64,000 nt of DNA. Source: Acidimicrobium ferrooxidans. GTDB taxonomy: Bacteria > Actinomycetota > Geothermincolia > Fen-727 > Anoxymicrobiaceae. Location: the NCBI GenBank assembly GCA_020723485.1, contig DYIU01000003.1, forward strand, positions 248,001 through 312,000, read 5' to 3'. Below are positions 46,331-54,844 of the stretch, in pieces; the first letter of the stretch is position 1; each line of letters starts with the position of its first letter. The notes under the pieces were generated by a model, which saw nothing but the letters and a program-made list of their open reading frames with translations, ran no database searches and was not told the DNA's origin. The translations under genes were made by a program, and so were the position numbers.

Positions 46331-46984
46331 TTGGCGAGACGTAAAACGGTTAATCCTTCCGTCAAGAAGTACCGTGAGATGTCCGACAAGGAGCTTGTCA
46401 GGGGATCGCGGTCGGGGGACAAAGTCGCCGAGAGCGTTCTCATCAGCCGCTACCAGTACCTCGCCCACGTCAAAGCCCGCTCCTACTTCCTGACCGGCGC
46501 CGACCATGAGGACACCGTGCAGGAAGGGATGATCGGGCTCTTCAAGGCGATACGCGACTACAAGGAGGACGAGCTCTGCTCGTTCCGCTCCTTCGCGATA
46601 CTGTGCATCACCCGCCAGATAATAACAGCGGTCAAGACGCACGCCCGCAAGAAGCACAACCCGCTCTCGAGCTACCAGTCGCTCGACACGCAGGTCCCCG
46701 ACGAGAACCTGCTCGACAGCCTCGCCTCGCAGAGCATCGGCAACGACAAGTCGGAAGACCCGCTCGACCTCTTCATCTTCGAGGAGGAGCTCGACACCGT
46801 CATCGCGATACTGCGCGACAAGCTCTCAGACCTGGAGTGGAGCGTGTTCGTGGAGTACCTCGACGGGAAGAGCTACCAGGAGATAGCCGAGGAGATCGAC
46901 TGCGAGACCAAGGTCGTCGACAACGCGCTCTGCCGCATCAAGCAGAAGATAAAGCGGGAGTGCGCCCTCTCCGAAGCCGGCTAG
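46331..46984 (+). CDS. sigH: RNA polymerase sigma factor, SigH (Spo0H) type
   Basis: This 217-residue sigma-70 protein matches the sporulation/stationary-phase SigH family along its length: HVKARSYFLTGADHEDTVQEGMIGLFKAIRDYKED (region 2), FAILCITRQIITAVKTHARKKHNPL, and region 4 with LEWSVFVEYLDGKSYQEIAEEIDCE. The TTG at 46331 is preferred (GGAG five bases before); a GTG at 46325 abuts the site. It overlaps the convergent S41 peptidase gene by four bases. Confidence 0.92.
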   Translation: MARRKTVNPSVKKYREMSDKELVRGSRSGDKVAESVLISRYQYLAHVKARSYFLTGADHEDTVQEGMIGLFKAIRDYKEDELCSFRSFAILCITRQIITAVKTHARKKHNPLSSYQSLDTQVPDENLLDSLASQSIGNDKSEDPLDLFIFEEELDTVIAILRDKLSDLEWSVFVEYLDGKSYQEIAEEIDCETKVVDNALCRIKQKIKRECALSEAG

Positions 46985-48465
46985 ATTCCGCGGATCGCGT
47001 CAATCGCTTTTTCGAGCTCGATGTCCCGTCCCTCACCGATCGCGATGGCGTTCTCGTACGTCAACGGCACCCGGACGTCGGGCCTGATGCCCCCTTCTCT
47101 GTCCACGCACTCCGGGAGGGGCTTCTTGTTCTCGTCGAGGCCGTAGCCGAACGGCCAGGTGATACGGACATCTCCGGGCATTGTTATCCCGGGCCCGACG
47201 GTCCCGAACGCGCCCTTGCTGCCGTAGAACCCGAGCACTTGAACGTTCGGGAGCTTCGATAGTGAGTACGCCATGCACTCCGCGACGCTCCCGGTCATCG
47301 GGCTCACCAGCACGACCACCTTGCCCGAGTACGTTACAGGTGCCGGCTCAATGTAGTACGGCTCACCCGGGTCCACCCAGTCTCCCTTGGCGTTTTGCTT
47401 GATAATGCACATCTCGCCCGTGGCCTCGTTGAGCAGGTAATCATAATGGAAGAGAGTCTTCTCCTTGAAGAAGGGGCTTATTATCTCCGCCGCGGTGAGC
47501 GGACTGCCTCCCTCCAGGGTCCTCAGGTCCAGGATCATTCCGGGAGTGCCCTTTCGGGTGAAATCCTCCACGACTTCCCGGGCACCGTCGACGATGGGGC
47601 CGTCCACCTTTCCGAATATTACCCTTACCCGCAGGTACCCGATACCGTCCTCGAGCATCTTCTGCTCGATGGCGAAGTTGACCGGTTCGCCGATCCGGCC
47701 CGTAATGCAGTGCGGATAGGTCCTCGCAATCGACGCGCCTTCGTCATCGCGGGCGGTGAGGGTGGCGTCCCCGACCGCGGTCGCGCCCGGATTCCGGAAC
47801 GACACCCGCTTCGCCTCCCCGACCGGCGCCCGCGTGAGAAGTCTCTGCCTCGTGCACCTGATATCGTCGTTCGTCGTCACCGCCCACCCGTTGTACACGA
47901 GGTCAAGCTCGTCGAGCGCCTCCTGTATCGGCCTGCCGTCCCAGGAGAGGATCTCGGCTCCGAGCCCGATCCCCGCCGCCTCGGACGGCCCGCCGGGCTC
48001 GACCCAGTTCGCTATCACCCGCCCGTCGTCAAGCTGCTGCGTGGCGAGCCCGAAGCCGCCGGCGATATGTTCGGTGATATAGCCGGGGTCTCCAAGCTGT
48101 TCTGCCGTCGACAGGTGTCCGTCGTGCGCGGAATTGAGATAGCGCATCAGCGTCAGGAAGTATGTCTGCTCGTCGCCGCTCGCTTCGGCCTGGGCGATGG
48201 CGGGTCCGTACTGCGAGTAGAGGGCGTCCCAATCGATGCCCTTCATCCTGGTGAACGCGTACTTCTTTTTGAGGTAGCTGTTGAGCTCGCGGAAGGCATC
48301 CGAATACGACTTGTCCTCGAGATCCAGGTGTCCCGGACACCTGTACCCGGTTGACGAGCACGACGCCGAGAGGAGTACGCACGCGATGACAAGGACGGTG
48401 ACTGCGCCTGCCGCCGCGGCCCTCCGCGCTTTCCTGTTCACCGCTCCAATATCACGCGACATCAT
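46981..48465 (-). CDS. S41-family (C-terminal processing) peptidase, exported
   Basis: This 494-residue protein has a signal sequence with a Cys-containing cleavage region (VLIACVLLSASCSS), so it is likely a lipoprotein. A PDZ-like domain (about residues 130-210, WVEPGGPSEAAGIGLGAEILSWDG) precedes the S41 catalytic domain, with the nucleophile Ser in SPMTGSVAECMAYSL and the tail GITMPGDVRITWPFGYG. It would cleave exported proteins near their C termini. The start is uncertain: two adjacent ATGs at 48460-48465 lack a ribosome site. Confidence 0.85.
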   Translation of the reverse strand: MMSRDIGAVNRKARRAAAAGAVTVLVIACVLLSASCSSTGYRCPGHLDLEDKSYSDAFRELNSYLKKKYAFTRMKGIDWDALYSQYGPAIAQAEASGDEQTYFLTLMRYLNSAHDGHLSTAEQLGDPGYITEHIAGGFGLATQQLDDGRVIANWVEPGGPSEAAGIGLGAEILSWDGRPIQEALDELDLVYNGWAVTTNDDIRCTRQRLLTRAPVGEAKRVSFRNPGATAVGDATLTARDDEGASIARTYPHCITGRIGEPVNFAIEQKMLEDGIGYLRVRVIFGKVDGPIVDGAREVVEDFTRKGTPGMILDLRTLEGGSPLTAAEIISPFFKEKTLFHYDYLLNEATGEMCIIKQNAKGDWVDPGEPYYIEPAPVTYSGKVVVLVSPMTGSVAECMAYSLSKLPNVQVLGFYGSKGAFGTVGPGITMPGDVRITWPFGYGLDENKKPLPECVDREGGIRPDVRVPLTYENAIAIGEGRDIELEKAIDAIRGI

Positions 48466-48538
48466 GCTTAATATATCGGGGGCCGGATCCTGTTTTATTA
48501 AGCGCAGTCCCCGTGAGCAGTGCAGGGCGAATCCTGGG

Positions 48539-48699
48539 GCCGCAGGTTTGAATCACACTGACAACATTTGTTGACATACGTATTCACTGACCACGGAAAT
48601 CAATCAAACCCGGGCACGAGAGCCGCAGCGGGCGTTACTCATGTTGTCCTGAACAACATGTGATAAACACAGTTAACTGTTGCGATTCAAACCTGCGGC
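48539..48699. repeat. REP-4 element, 161 bp, inverted ends
   Basis: Perfect 16-base ends GCCGCAGGTTTGAATC (48539-48554) and inverse (48684-48699) enclose about 129 bases containing the palindromic CATGTTGTCCTGAACAACATG. Size and layout equal REP-3 but the ends differ. It fills most of the 253-base gap; no gene is seen in the rest. Confidence 0.88.
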
Positions 48700-48718
48700 T
48701 CATGTCCTGGCCCCCGAG

Positions 48719-49786
48719 TCAGGACCAGTCGGTGAAGGCGGTGCAGGCTCCGCAGCGGACACACCCGGCGTAACAATCCGAAGCACGCAGCCCCGCTTCT
48801 TCCACGATGCGCGCGGCGCTCTCGTAGAGGCGCATGATACGCGAGGGGTCGGGAGGGGACCACGACTCCAGCGGTGTTCCGCACAGAGGGCGCAGCTGCA
48901 CCAGGAACGGATAGACCCCCATTGACGAGAGCAGCCGCGCACCCTCGAGGACGCTCTCGTCTGACTCTCCCATCCCTATGATGATGAAGCATGTCACCTG
49001 GCCGGTCCCGTACTCTTCAACAGCCTTGCGCCAGGCGGTTCTGTAGCACTCGAGGCCGGCGCGCGCTTTGGCCGGTGCGACGCGCGCGAGGACATCCGTG
49101 TCGAAGCACTCCATGTTCACGGCGACGCTGTCAGAGACGGCTGCCGCGCTCTCGATGAGGCCCGGGTCGTCCGGTGGCTCGAACTGCACGTGCACTTTCA
49201 TCGCTGTCCCGGCTTTCACGCGCCCGGCGCACTCCGACATGTGAAGGATGCCCATGTCGCTTCCCGTCGAACCGGTGGTGAGGACGATGTGCGAGTAGCC
49301 TTCGCGCTCGGCCGCGGCCGCGGCGAGAGCGACGTCATCCGGGCTCTTCAACGCGACTGTCGTACCGGCGTCGCTCGAAACTGATATAGCACAGAACCGG
49401 CACGCGTCCGCGCCGTGCATGCAGCCGTGCGCGATCGTCGAGCCTATGGCGTCCGCCCCGTGCCGCAGTGCAATCTTCCTCAAGGGCTCGCCCGCCGGGG
49501 TCTCGAGCGAGTAGTATTCCGGGTCGGGAGCGAGCTGCGCTTCGGCAACGGCGGTCCCGTCCCTTAGTATCTCAAAGGCGTCACCGGATTCGCGCAGGGT
49601 GTAAGGGGAGCGCTCCACGTACGGAGCGCCCGTCGGAACGCTTGTCACGAGGTCGCCGATGAAGAGTGTGACGCCATCGGCGGGCCCGGCTCCCCCGGCG
49701 CGGGCTGTGGTGCCGCCCGGGACCTTGAGCCCGTAAGACTGCAGCGCCACTTCGAGCTCGAGAGCGCTTCGCGGCGAGCCCGTCAT
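48719..49786 (-). CDS. Radical SAM protein, MSMEG_0568-like
   Basis: This 355-residue protein resembles the MSMEG_0568 radical SAM family: an N-terminal segment with ARAGGAGPADGVTLFIGDLVTSVP, then the cluster cysteines in GCMHGADACRFCAI (CxxxxxxCxxC spacing), VLTTGSTGSDMG and GMGESDESVL. The C terminus has extra cysteines (SDCYAGCVRCGAC). In other bacteria this family sits in a nitrilase cluster that is absent here. Its start overlaps the end of the methanogenesis-marker-11-like gene by four bases, so the two are probably co-translated and work together. Confidence 0.8.
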   Translation of the reverse strand: MTGSPRSALELEVALQSYGLKVPGGTTARAGGAGPADGVTLFIGDLVTSVPTGAPYVERSPYTLRESGDAFEILRDGTAVAEAQLAPDPEYYSLETPAGEPLRKIALRHGADAIGSTIAHGCMHGADACRFCAISVSSDAGTTVALKSPDDVALAAAAAEREGYSHIVLTTGSTGSDMGILHMSECAGRVKAGTAMKVHVQFEPPDDPGLIESAAAVSDSVAVNMECFDTDVLARVAPAKARAGLECYRTAWRKAVEEYGTGQVTCFIIIGMGESDESVLEGARLLSSMGVYPFLVQLRPLCGTPLESWSPPDPSRIMRLYESAARIVEEAGLRASDCYAGCVRCGACTAFTDWS

Positions 49787-50754
49787 CCTTCAGTGCTCCC
49801 TGCAGGAACCGTCACCGCGAGGTCCGGGTCGTCGTGCATCCCCAGTGCTGCGAGGGCGCCGATGCATCCGCGCTCCCCGGTGACGCTCCGAAGCTCGACC
49901 CCGGATGCGGCGGCCGCGCCGCGCGCCTCCTCGATTGAGACCATGCGCGTCCTCGCGTCGCGGGCGAAGGACCTCAGCTCGTCGGGTACGTCGATGCGCG
50001 AGGTCAGAGCCATCCCGCACTCGTCGCTGAAGCACCGGCCCGCGAGCATCTCCCCTATCCGGCCGGCGAGCCCGCCCCGGTCGGCGGGGGGCACTCCCAG
50101 GACGACAGCGGTCGCGCAGCAGTTGGTGGTACGGTGCGGGTTGTCCGGGAACAGCTGCGCGATGACGTGCCCGAGGTAGTCGCAGGCGCCCTCGGTCTCG
50201 AGCTCGAACGCGAGCTCGTTCACGGTGGACCAGGTCGCACCGCGGCTCTCGTCGTCCGTGTCGTCGACGCCGACGGCGAGCTTGCGCAAGGCGGGCACCC
50301 GAAGGGTCGCCCTGCCGAGCGTGGCGCCTCCCCCGCGCTCGTGGACGGTAGTCGAGATGACGCCGGCCGCCATGCCTCGGCAGAGCGTCGCGGCGACGCC
50401 CCCTCCCGCGAGTCCGGCATAGGTGAGCTCAACGTGCCCGCCCTCGAGGCGCACCTCTTCGAGCCCCGCCGGCGCGATGCCCGGGACGAGCTCTAGTTCG
50501 GAGCGCCCCAGGCCGCAGACGAAGATATTGCGGGCGCCCTCGCGCCTCGCGGAGCGTACGAGCGGGCTCGTCCTCGCGTAATGGTAGACCTCCCAGGCCG
50601 CGCCGCCGGAGCACTTCCCGCGCGCGTGGAACTCGTGCAGCTCGACGAGGCCCGCGTCCTCGTCAACGAGGGCGACTATCCTCTCGTAAGGCGTGATGTA
50701 GGGCAGGCCTCCGTACCGTGCTTTTATCTCTGCGGGAGTAAGGGTCTCATTCAT
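49783..50754 (-). CDS. Methanogenesis marker protein 11-like protein
   Basis: This 323-residue protein matches the methanogenesis-marker-11 family as I recall it: KARYGGLPYITPYERIVALVD at the N terminus, CSGGAAWEVYHYARTSPLVRSARREGARN, and a TiaS-like segment KLAVGVDDTDDESRGATWSTVNELA followed by NPHRTTNCCATAVVLGV. The function is unknown even in methanogens, and TiaS relatives bind ATP and tRNA. The ATG at 50752-50754 follows AAGG closely. There are no methanogenesis genes in the window, so its presence in a bacterium is notable. Confidence 0.65.
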   Translation of the reverse strand: MNETLTPAEIKARYGGLPYITPYERIVALVDEDAGLVELHEFHARGKCSGGAAWEVYHYARTSPLVRSARREGARNIFVCGLGRSELELVPGIAPAGLEEVRLEGGHVELTYAGLAGGGVAATLCRGMAAGVISTTVHERGGGATLGRATLRVPALRKLAVGVDDTDDESRGATWSTVNELAFELETEGACDYLGHVIAQLFPDNPHRTTNCCATAVVLGVPPADRGGLAGRIGEMLAGRCFSDECGMALTSRIDVPDELRSFARDARTRMVSIEEARGAAAASGVELRSVTGERGCIGALAALGMHDDPDLAVTVPAGSTEG

Positions 50755-50886
50755 CCTTGCTCGCTCTCGAAGCCGTGCTGTTCGAGACTGAACAGTAACA
50801 TAAAGGGCCGCGCGATAGGAGTGTTGCGCGCCCCGGGGCGTGGTGTTACATTTCAACGGCACCCGCGAAGACTCAAGAGGTGGCGA

Positions 50887-51285
50887 TTGGCGCCTGAGCA
50901 GGACGACATGGAGCTCGAGAGCCGGCTCCAGGAGCTCGAGGAGATAGAGCAGGAGGAACGCGAGCGGCTCGTCAAGGAGGCGCTCGGCAAGTTCAATGTC
51001 TTCCTCCACGTCACAGCGTGGTTCGCCGGCTGCGCCTACCTCATCCTGCTGGGTATCCTCGTCCCCAAAGCGATGCCTTACGTCTGGATCCCGGTCGGCC
51101 TCTGGACCATCGGGCTCGGCTATCACTTCTGGCGCGCCTGGCACCCGGGAGACAGGTACGAGAGAGCCCGCAGGAAGACCCTCAAGAAACTCCAGAAGCA
51201 GGAAGAACAACTGACATCTGACGCCGGTCAGGCGGACGGTCTAAAGAGCCCTAACGATAAGGAAGACTACCAGGGCCAGCAGTAA
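50887..51285 (+). CDS. 2TM-domain membrane protein
   Basis: This 132-residue protein has a charged coiled-coil N terminus (LESRLQELEEIEQEERERLVKEALGKF), two transmembrane helices (about residues 40-85) typical of the bacterial 2TM domain, then a basic tail. Family members occur next to signalling proteins but have no known biochemical role. A TTG start at 50887 follows AGAGGTG; an ATG at 50908 is an alternative. Its last 45 bases overlap the convergent YkvA-like gene. Confidence 0.75.
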   Translation: MAPEQDDMELESRLQELEEIEQEERERLVKEALGKFNVFLHVTAWFAGCAYLILLGILVPKAMPYVWIPVGLWTIGLGYHFWRAWHPGDRYERARRKTLKKLQKQEEQLTSDAGQADGLKSPNDKEDYQGQQ

Positions 51286-51636
51286 AAGCCATATCCCGAC
51301 CACCACCGCGGCGGCGACCTTCGCCCCCGGGACCCCTCTCCCCATCGAAGTCTCCGCCTCGGCCCTGCACTCCTCCATCACGTCGGCCGGGATCATCTTC
51401 AGGGCGAGAGCGATGCCCAGCGGTATTATCACCAGGTCATCCACGTAACCCAGGACCGGTATGAAGTCGGGGATGAGGTCGATGGGGCTCAGCGCGTAGG
51501 CGACGACGCAGGCGGCGAACAGCTTCGCGTACCACGGCACTCCGGGGTGGCGGTACGCGAGGTACAGCGCGTAGGTCTGAGACTTGAGCTGTGCAGCCCG
51601 CCGCTTCAGCCGCCCGCGGGGCTCGCCGTCCCCCAT
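51241..51636 (-). CDS. YkvA-like (DUF1232) membrane protein
   Basis: This 131-residue protein contains the DUF1232 core: YRHPGVPWYAKLFAACVVAYALSPIDLIPDFIPVLGYVDDLVIIP, followed by a second hydrophobic segment at the C terminus (VAAAVVVGIWLLLLALVVFLIV). The function is unknown. Its ATG directly abuts the stop codon of the upstream zinc-ribbon gene (TAG then ATG), which implies translational coupling. Confidence 0.88.
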   Translation of the reverse strand: MGDGEPRGRLKRRAAQLKSQTYALYLAYRHPGVPWYAKLFAACVVAYALSPIDLIPDFIPVLGYVDDLVIIPLGIALALKMIPADVMEECRAEAETSMGRGVPGAKVAAAVVVGIWLLLLALVVFLIVRAL

Positions 51637-52215
51637 CTAGAGCGCGTGGTCTGACTTGTTAGGGCATGAGACCGTCGGCGACTCACCGACCTCCGCGTCT
51701 ATCCAGATGTACTCTCTCGTCCCCGACGGGCAGGTCGGGATGCTCCTCATCACCTGCATATCAGGCGAGGTAAGGTCCTCGAGAGATGACGGCCAGGTCT
51801 CGTCCTCGGACATCGCCGCGTACGTCTGGATGGCGCCTTCAATTGTGCGCTGGTTGGACTGGCACGTCCTGCGCTCGGCGCTGGTGTCGGCGGACTTGCT
51901 CGTGACGACTATCGGGATGATTATCGCCGCGGCGAGAACCAGCATCCCGACGACCGCGAGGGTGATTATGAGAGGCACGCTCATCCTGCGCCTGGGCGCC
52001 TGCATGAACTCCTGCTGCTGTCCCATCGGCGGGGGCGGCAGCGGTCCACCGGGGAGCGGCGGCGGAGGCGGAGGCTCCTCGGGAAGCGGAGGAGGAGGCG
52101 GTCCGCCGGATGCGCCCTGGCCGGCGTCCTGCGCGGCCATTCTGGTCGGGGCCCCGCACGACACGCAGAACCGGGCGTCGTCTTTGAGCTCTTTGCCGCA
52201 GTTAGAACAGAACAT
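51637..52215 (-). CDS. Zinc-ribbon, Pro-rich, pilin-like membrane protein
   Basis: This 192-residue protein starts with a zinc ribbon (MFCSNCGKELKDDARFCVSCG), followed by a Gly/Pro-rich linker (about residues 30-75), one transmembrane helix (about 90-115), and an exported C-terminal domain resembling the C-terminal part of small major pilins (CQSNQRTIEGAIQTYAAM ... IPTCPSGTREYIWI) with paired cysteines. It probably presents a pseudopilin-like domain on the surface while a cytoplasmic ribbon binds a partner. A GGAGGGAAG site precedes the ATG. Confidence 0.75.
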   Translation of the reverse strand: MFCSNCGKELKDDARFCVSCGAPTRMAAQDAGQGASGGPPPPPLPEEPPPPPPLPGGPLPPPPMGQQQEFMQAPRRRMSVPLIITLAVVGMLVLAAAIIIPIVVTSKSADTSAERRTCQSNQRTIEGAIQTYAAMSEDETWPSSLEDLTSPDMQVMRSIPTCPSGTREYIWIDAEVGESPTVSCPNKSDHAL

Positions 52216-52351
52216 GCTTCCCTCCTGTTGCAGTACAGGATAAGTCACCTGGTTGCATTCTAATTCCAACGAGCATTCCAGACAACGGGACCGGTCCCTG
52301 GCAACACCTTGACATTCAACCACAATGCCATACCACTCACTTGGCCTTATA

Positions 52352-52516
52352 GGTGTCGGACATTTGCATAACAACATCAACAGCAGTTGAACGATGAATC
52401 ATCAAGAAACAGGAATCACGCGCTTGAGGTCCCCGAGCCGCCAGGGCTGTTGTTCCCGTTGCTTGTGTTGCTTGTTTGAAAGAGATGTCTCTACTGTTAT
52501 GCAAACGTCCGACACC
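52352..52516. repeat. REP-3 element, 165 bp
   Basis: Inverted ends GTGTCGGACATTTGCATAAC and its near inverse enclose about 125 bases; the interior shares GTTGCTTGTGTTGCTT and AACATC-AACAGCAG with other copies. It ends five bases from the stop of the next gene. The remaining part of the 306-base gap (52216-52351) shows no gene. Confidence 0.9.
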
Positions 52517-52521
52517 AGAGT

Positions 52522-53937
52522 TCAGCGCGGGCAGCCCGGCTGGCCGCCGCCCGCGTACAGGCCGAGCAGGCGCAGGGCCTTGAGCATCTGCACGCCTTCC
52601 TCGATGGAGTGAACCACCGGGATGCCGTTCAGCTCGAAGCCCTCCAGCACCATCCCGTACTTCGCGAGGTCCGGGACGTAGGCGACCACAGGCTTGTCGT
52701 GCTTCTTCACAACCTGCCCGAGCCTCGTCCCGACGAACGAGGTCATCATCGGGGTATAAGGAAGGGTCAGCACCAGCGCCGCCTCGATGTGGTCGTGCCC
52801 GAGCAGGTAGTCGAGCGTCCTCTCGAAGTCCTGGTCCGTCGCGCTCCCGGTGAGGTCTATCGGGTTCGCGAACGAGGCGATGTCGCGCACGCTGGGCTCG
52901 GCCAGCATTCGCAGGTCCTCCTGCACGTGCTCCGAGAACTGCGGCAGGCGCAGGCCCGCGCCCTCCGCCAGGTCGCTCGCCAGCACCCCGTGCCCCCCGC
53001 TCGAGGATATCACCGCGATATCGCAGCTCCTCAAGGGGCGGTGGTGATAGAAAGACAGTATCTTGCAGAAGGATGTGACCTCGGCCTCGGTGGTCGCCTC
53101 GAGTATGCCGCTCTGCTTCAGGGCCCCGGCCATCATCTCGTGGTTCGCCGCGAGCGCCGCCGTGTGCGACTTGGCCGCCGCCTGACCCCGCTCGCTCTTG
53201 CCTCCCAGGTAAGCGACGATGGGTATCCGGGGCGTCACCTCGCGCGCCGCCTCGATGAACCGCCGCACTCCCTGGTCCATCCCCTCTATATAGAAGCAGA
53301 TGCATCGCGTGTCGGAGCGCGCCGCGAAATTCTCGAGCAGGACCTCCTCGTCCACCATCGCTTTGTTGCCCATGCTCACCGCGACGCTGATGCCGATGCC
53401 CGCCTCGTAGAAGTTGGTCATCACCTGGTCCACCAGGAACGCCCCGCTCTGGCTCGCCACCGCGATGTCTCCCTTCCTGGGCAGGACCGTGCGCTCGGGA
53501 GGCAGGAAGAACGTGTCCACGTACGGCGGCGAATAGACGCCGAAGCAGTTGGGCCCGATGAGCGCCATTCCGGCCTCAGAGCAGATGCCGACGAGCTCGT
53601 CCTGGAGGGCGTGCCCCGCCTCCCCCATCTCAGCGAACCCACCAGAGATGACGACAAGCGATTTCACTCCCGCCGCTGCGCACTCGCGCGCGACCGCCGG
53701 TACGTAATGCGCCTTCACCGCCACCACCGCCATGTCCAGCTTCGCCGGGACCTCGGCGACGGAGCGGTATACCTGCCTGCGCTCGAGCTCGCCCCCCTTG
53801 GGGTTCACCGCGAAGACGCAGCACTCGGTCGAGTAGTAGTTCTTGTTGTAGATGATGTTCGCCGGGTGAAACGGGTTCGAGGTCGAGACCCCGATGACCG
53901 CCACGTTCTTAGATTCGAAAACAACGGAAAGGTCCAA
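52522..53937 (-). CDS. Acyl-CoA synthetase (ADP-forming) alpha-type protein, second copy
   Basis: This 471-residue protein has the same layout as the one at 16585: CoA-binding fold (KNVAVIGVSTSNPFHPANI), ligase-CoA domains (ALIGPNCFGVYSPP; AVASQSGAFLVDQ) and a probable phospho-His, His258 in AKSHTAALAAN. No ATP-grasp partner is adjacent. The TTG start at 53935-53937 follows GGGG; the frame extends upstream without support. It is flanked by REP-3 and by lower-GC genes. Confidence 0.82.
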   Translation of the reverse strand: MDLSVVFESKNVAVIGVSTSNPFHPANIIYNKNYYSTECCVFAVNPKGGELERRQVYRSVAEVPAKLDMAVVAVKAHYVPAVARECAAAGVKSLVVISGGFAEMGEAGHALQDELVGICSEAGMALIGPNCFGVYSPPYVDTFFLPPERTVLPRKGDIAVASQSGAFLVDQVMTNFYEAGIGISVAVSMGNKAMVDEEVLLENFAARSDTRCICFYIEGMDQGVRRFIEAAREVTPRIPIVAYLGGKSERGQAAAKSHTAALAANHEMMAGALKQSGILEATTEAEVTSFCKILSFYHHRPLRSCDIAVISSSGGHGVLASDLAEGAGLRLPQFSEHVQEDLRMLAEPSVRDIASFANPIDLTGSATDQDFERTLDYLLGHDHIEAALVLTLPYTPMMTSFVGTRLGQVVKKHDKPVVAYVPDLAKYGMVLEGFELNGIPVVHSIEEGVQMLKALRLLGLYAGGGQPGCPR

Positions 53938-54058
53938 GGCAGAGCCCCTCTCTCGCGTTAATACCCGCACACTTGTGAAAGCCACGCAGGATCGATTACC
54001 GTTTTAGTACTTCGCTACGAAAACGCACTATCCCACTGTGTCTTCGACCTTGGAGTGC

Positions 54059-54805
54059 TCATATTTTCTGACCGGGTACCGCCAGATTAGGTATTTCGAT
54101 ATACCAGTTGTTGTTAATTCGCATTAAATAGAACTTGGTAAAGAAAATGCCCCAGTCTTTGATATTAACCTCCCGAGATTTCCCAGGGCCGGTTTCCTCA
54201 CTCGCAGTACCCTCAATTATCAGCACTTCGGCTTCGTTCCCATTACATGTCACCTTCGTTTTCAGACCGTCTACTTTCATAGGTCGCCAGAACGGAAGTT
54301 TGATTTCAGGTTGGCCTTCAGCATCTATACTGACTTCAGGAAGCTTCAAGAGCTCGCCCCTTACACTCAGGAAGTCTCCAGGCCACACCGTTATGTCAAA
54401 CTCCGCCGGCAATGGGTTGTTTCCGATATCTTCAATAACATCAGCCTGCTCGGGGTACATATTCTTGTATGTTTCAAGAGCCTGTTCTTTCGAGCGGAAT
54501 TCGATGCTTATCACACCCGGAATCTTGTTCAACTTGGATTCGCATGTCTGAATGTCTGTAGAAGTCAGGCCCTCTTTCAGAAACATCCGTATGTAAGTCT
54601 CGGGTTCTGCGCTTATCCCCGGTGGGGGGTAGCAAGTCGAAAGAAGTCCGGCGTCCTGCGTCTCGACAGCCTTGATAAATCGTTTCACTGTGGCTTCAGG
54701 CCCCGAGTCACGGGACGAAATCACGACTAACGAAATGACAACTATGGCAATCCCTAGCAGGCCGATTGCCCCAGGTGCTATGTAGATTCCAGTCTTCTTG
54801 CCCAC
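54059..54805 (-). CDS. Membrane-anchored protein with FtsX-extracellular-like domain
   Basis: This 248-residue protein has one N-terminal transmembrane helix (about residues 10-32) and an exported part. Residues about 93-140 (IPGVISIEFRSKEQALETYKNMYPEQADVIEDIGNNPLPAEFDITV) match the style of the FtsX extracellular domain; the segment before resembles an NTF2/DUF4878-like repeat (EATVKRFIKAVETQDAGLLSTCYPP). No FtsE-type ATPase is nearby. The gene and its upstream neighbour have visibly lower GC than the rest, suggesting transfer. Function unknown. Confidence 0.6.
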   Translation of the reverse strand: MGKKTGIYIAPGAIGLLGIAIVVISLVVISSRDSGPEATVKRFIKAVETQDAGLLSTCYPPPGISAEPETYIRMFLKEGLTSTDIQTCESKLNKIPGVISIEFRSKEQALETYKNMYPEQADVIEDIGNNPLPAEFDITVWPGDFLSVRGELLKLPEVSIDAEGQPEIKLPFWRPMKVDGLKTKVTCNGNEAEVLIIEGTASEETGPGKSREVNIKDWGIFFTKFYLMRINNNWYIEIPNLAVPGQKI

Positions 54806-54844
54806 GACCCTGGCTTTCTTACTTGGAGATCCTGTCTCCGATGC

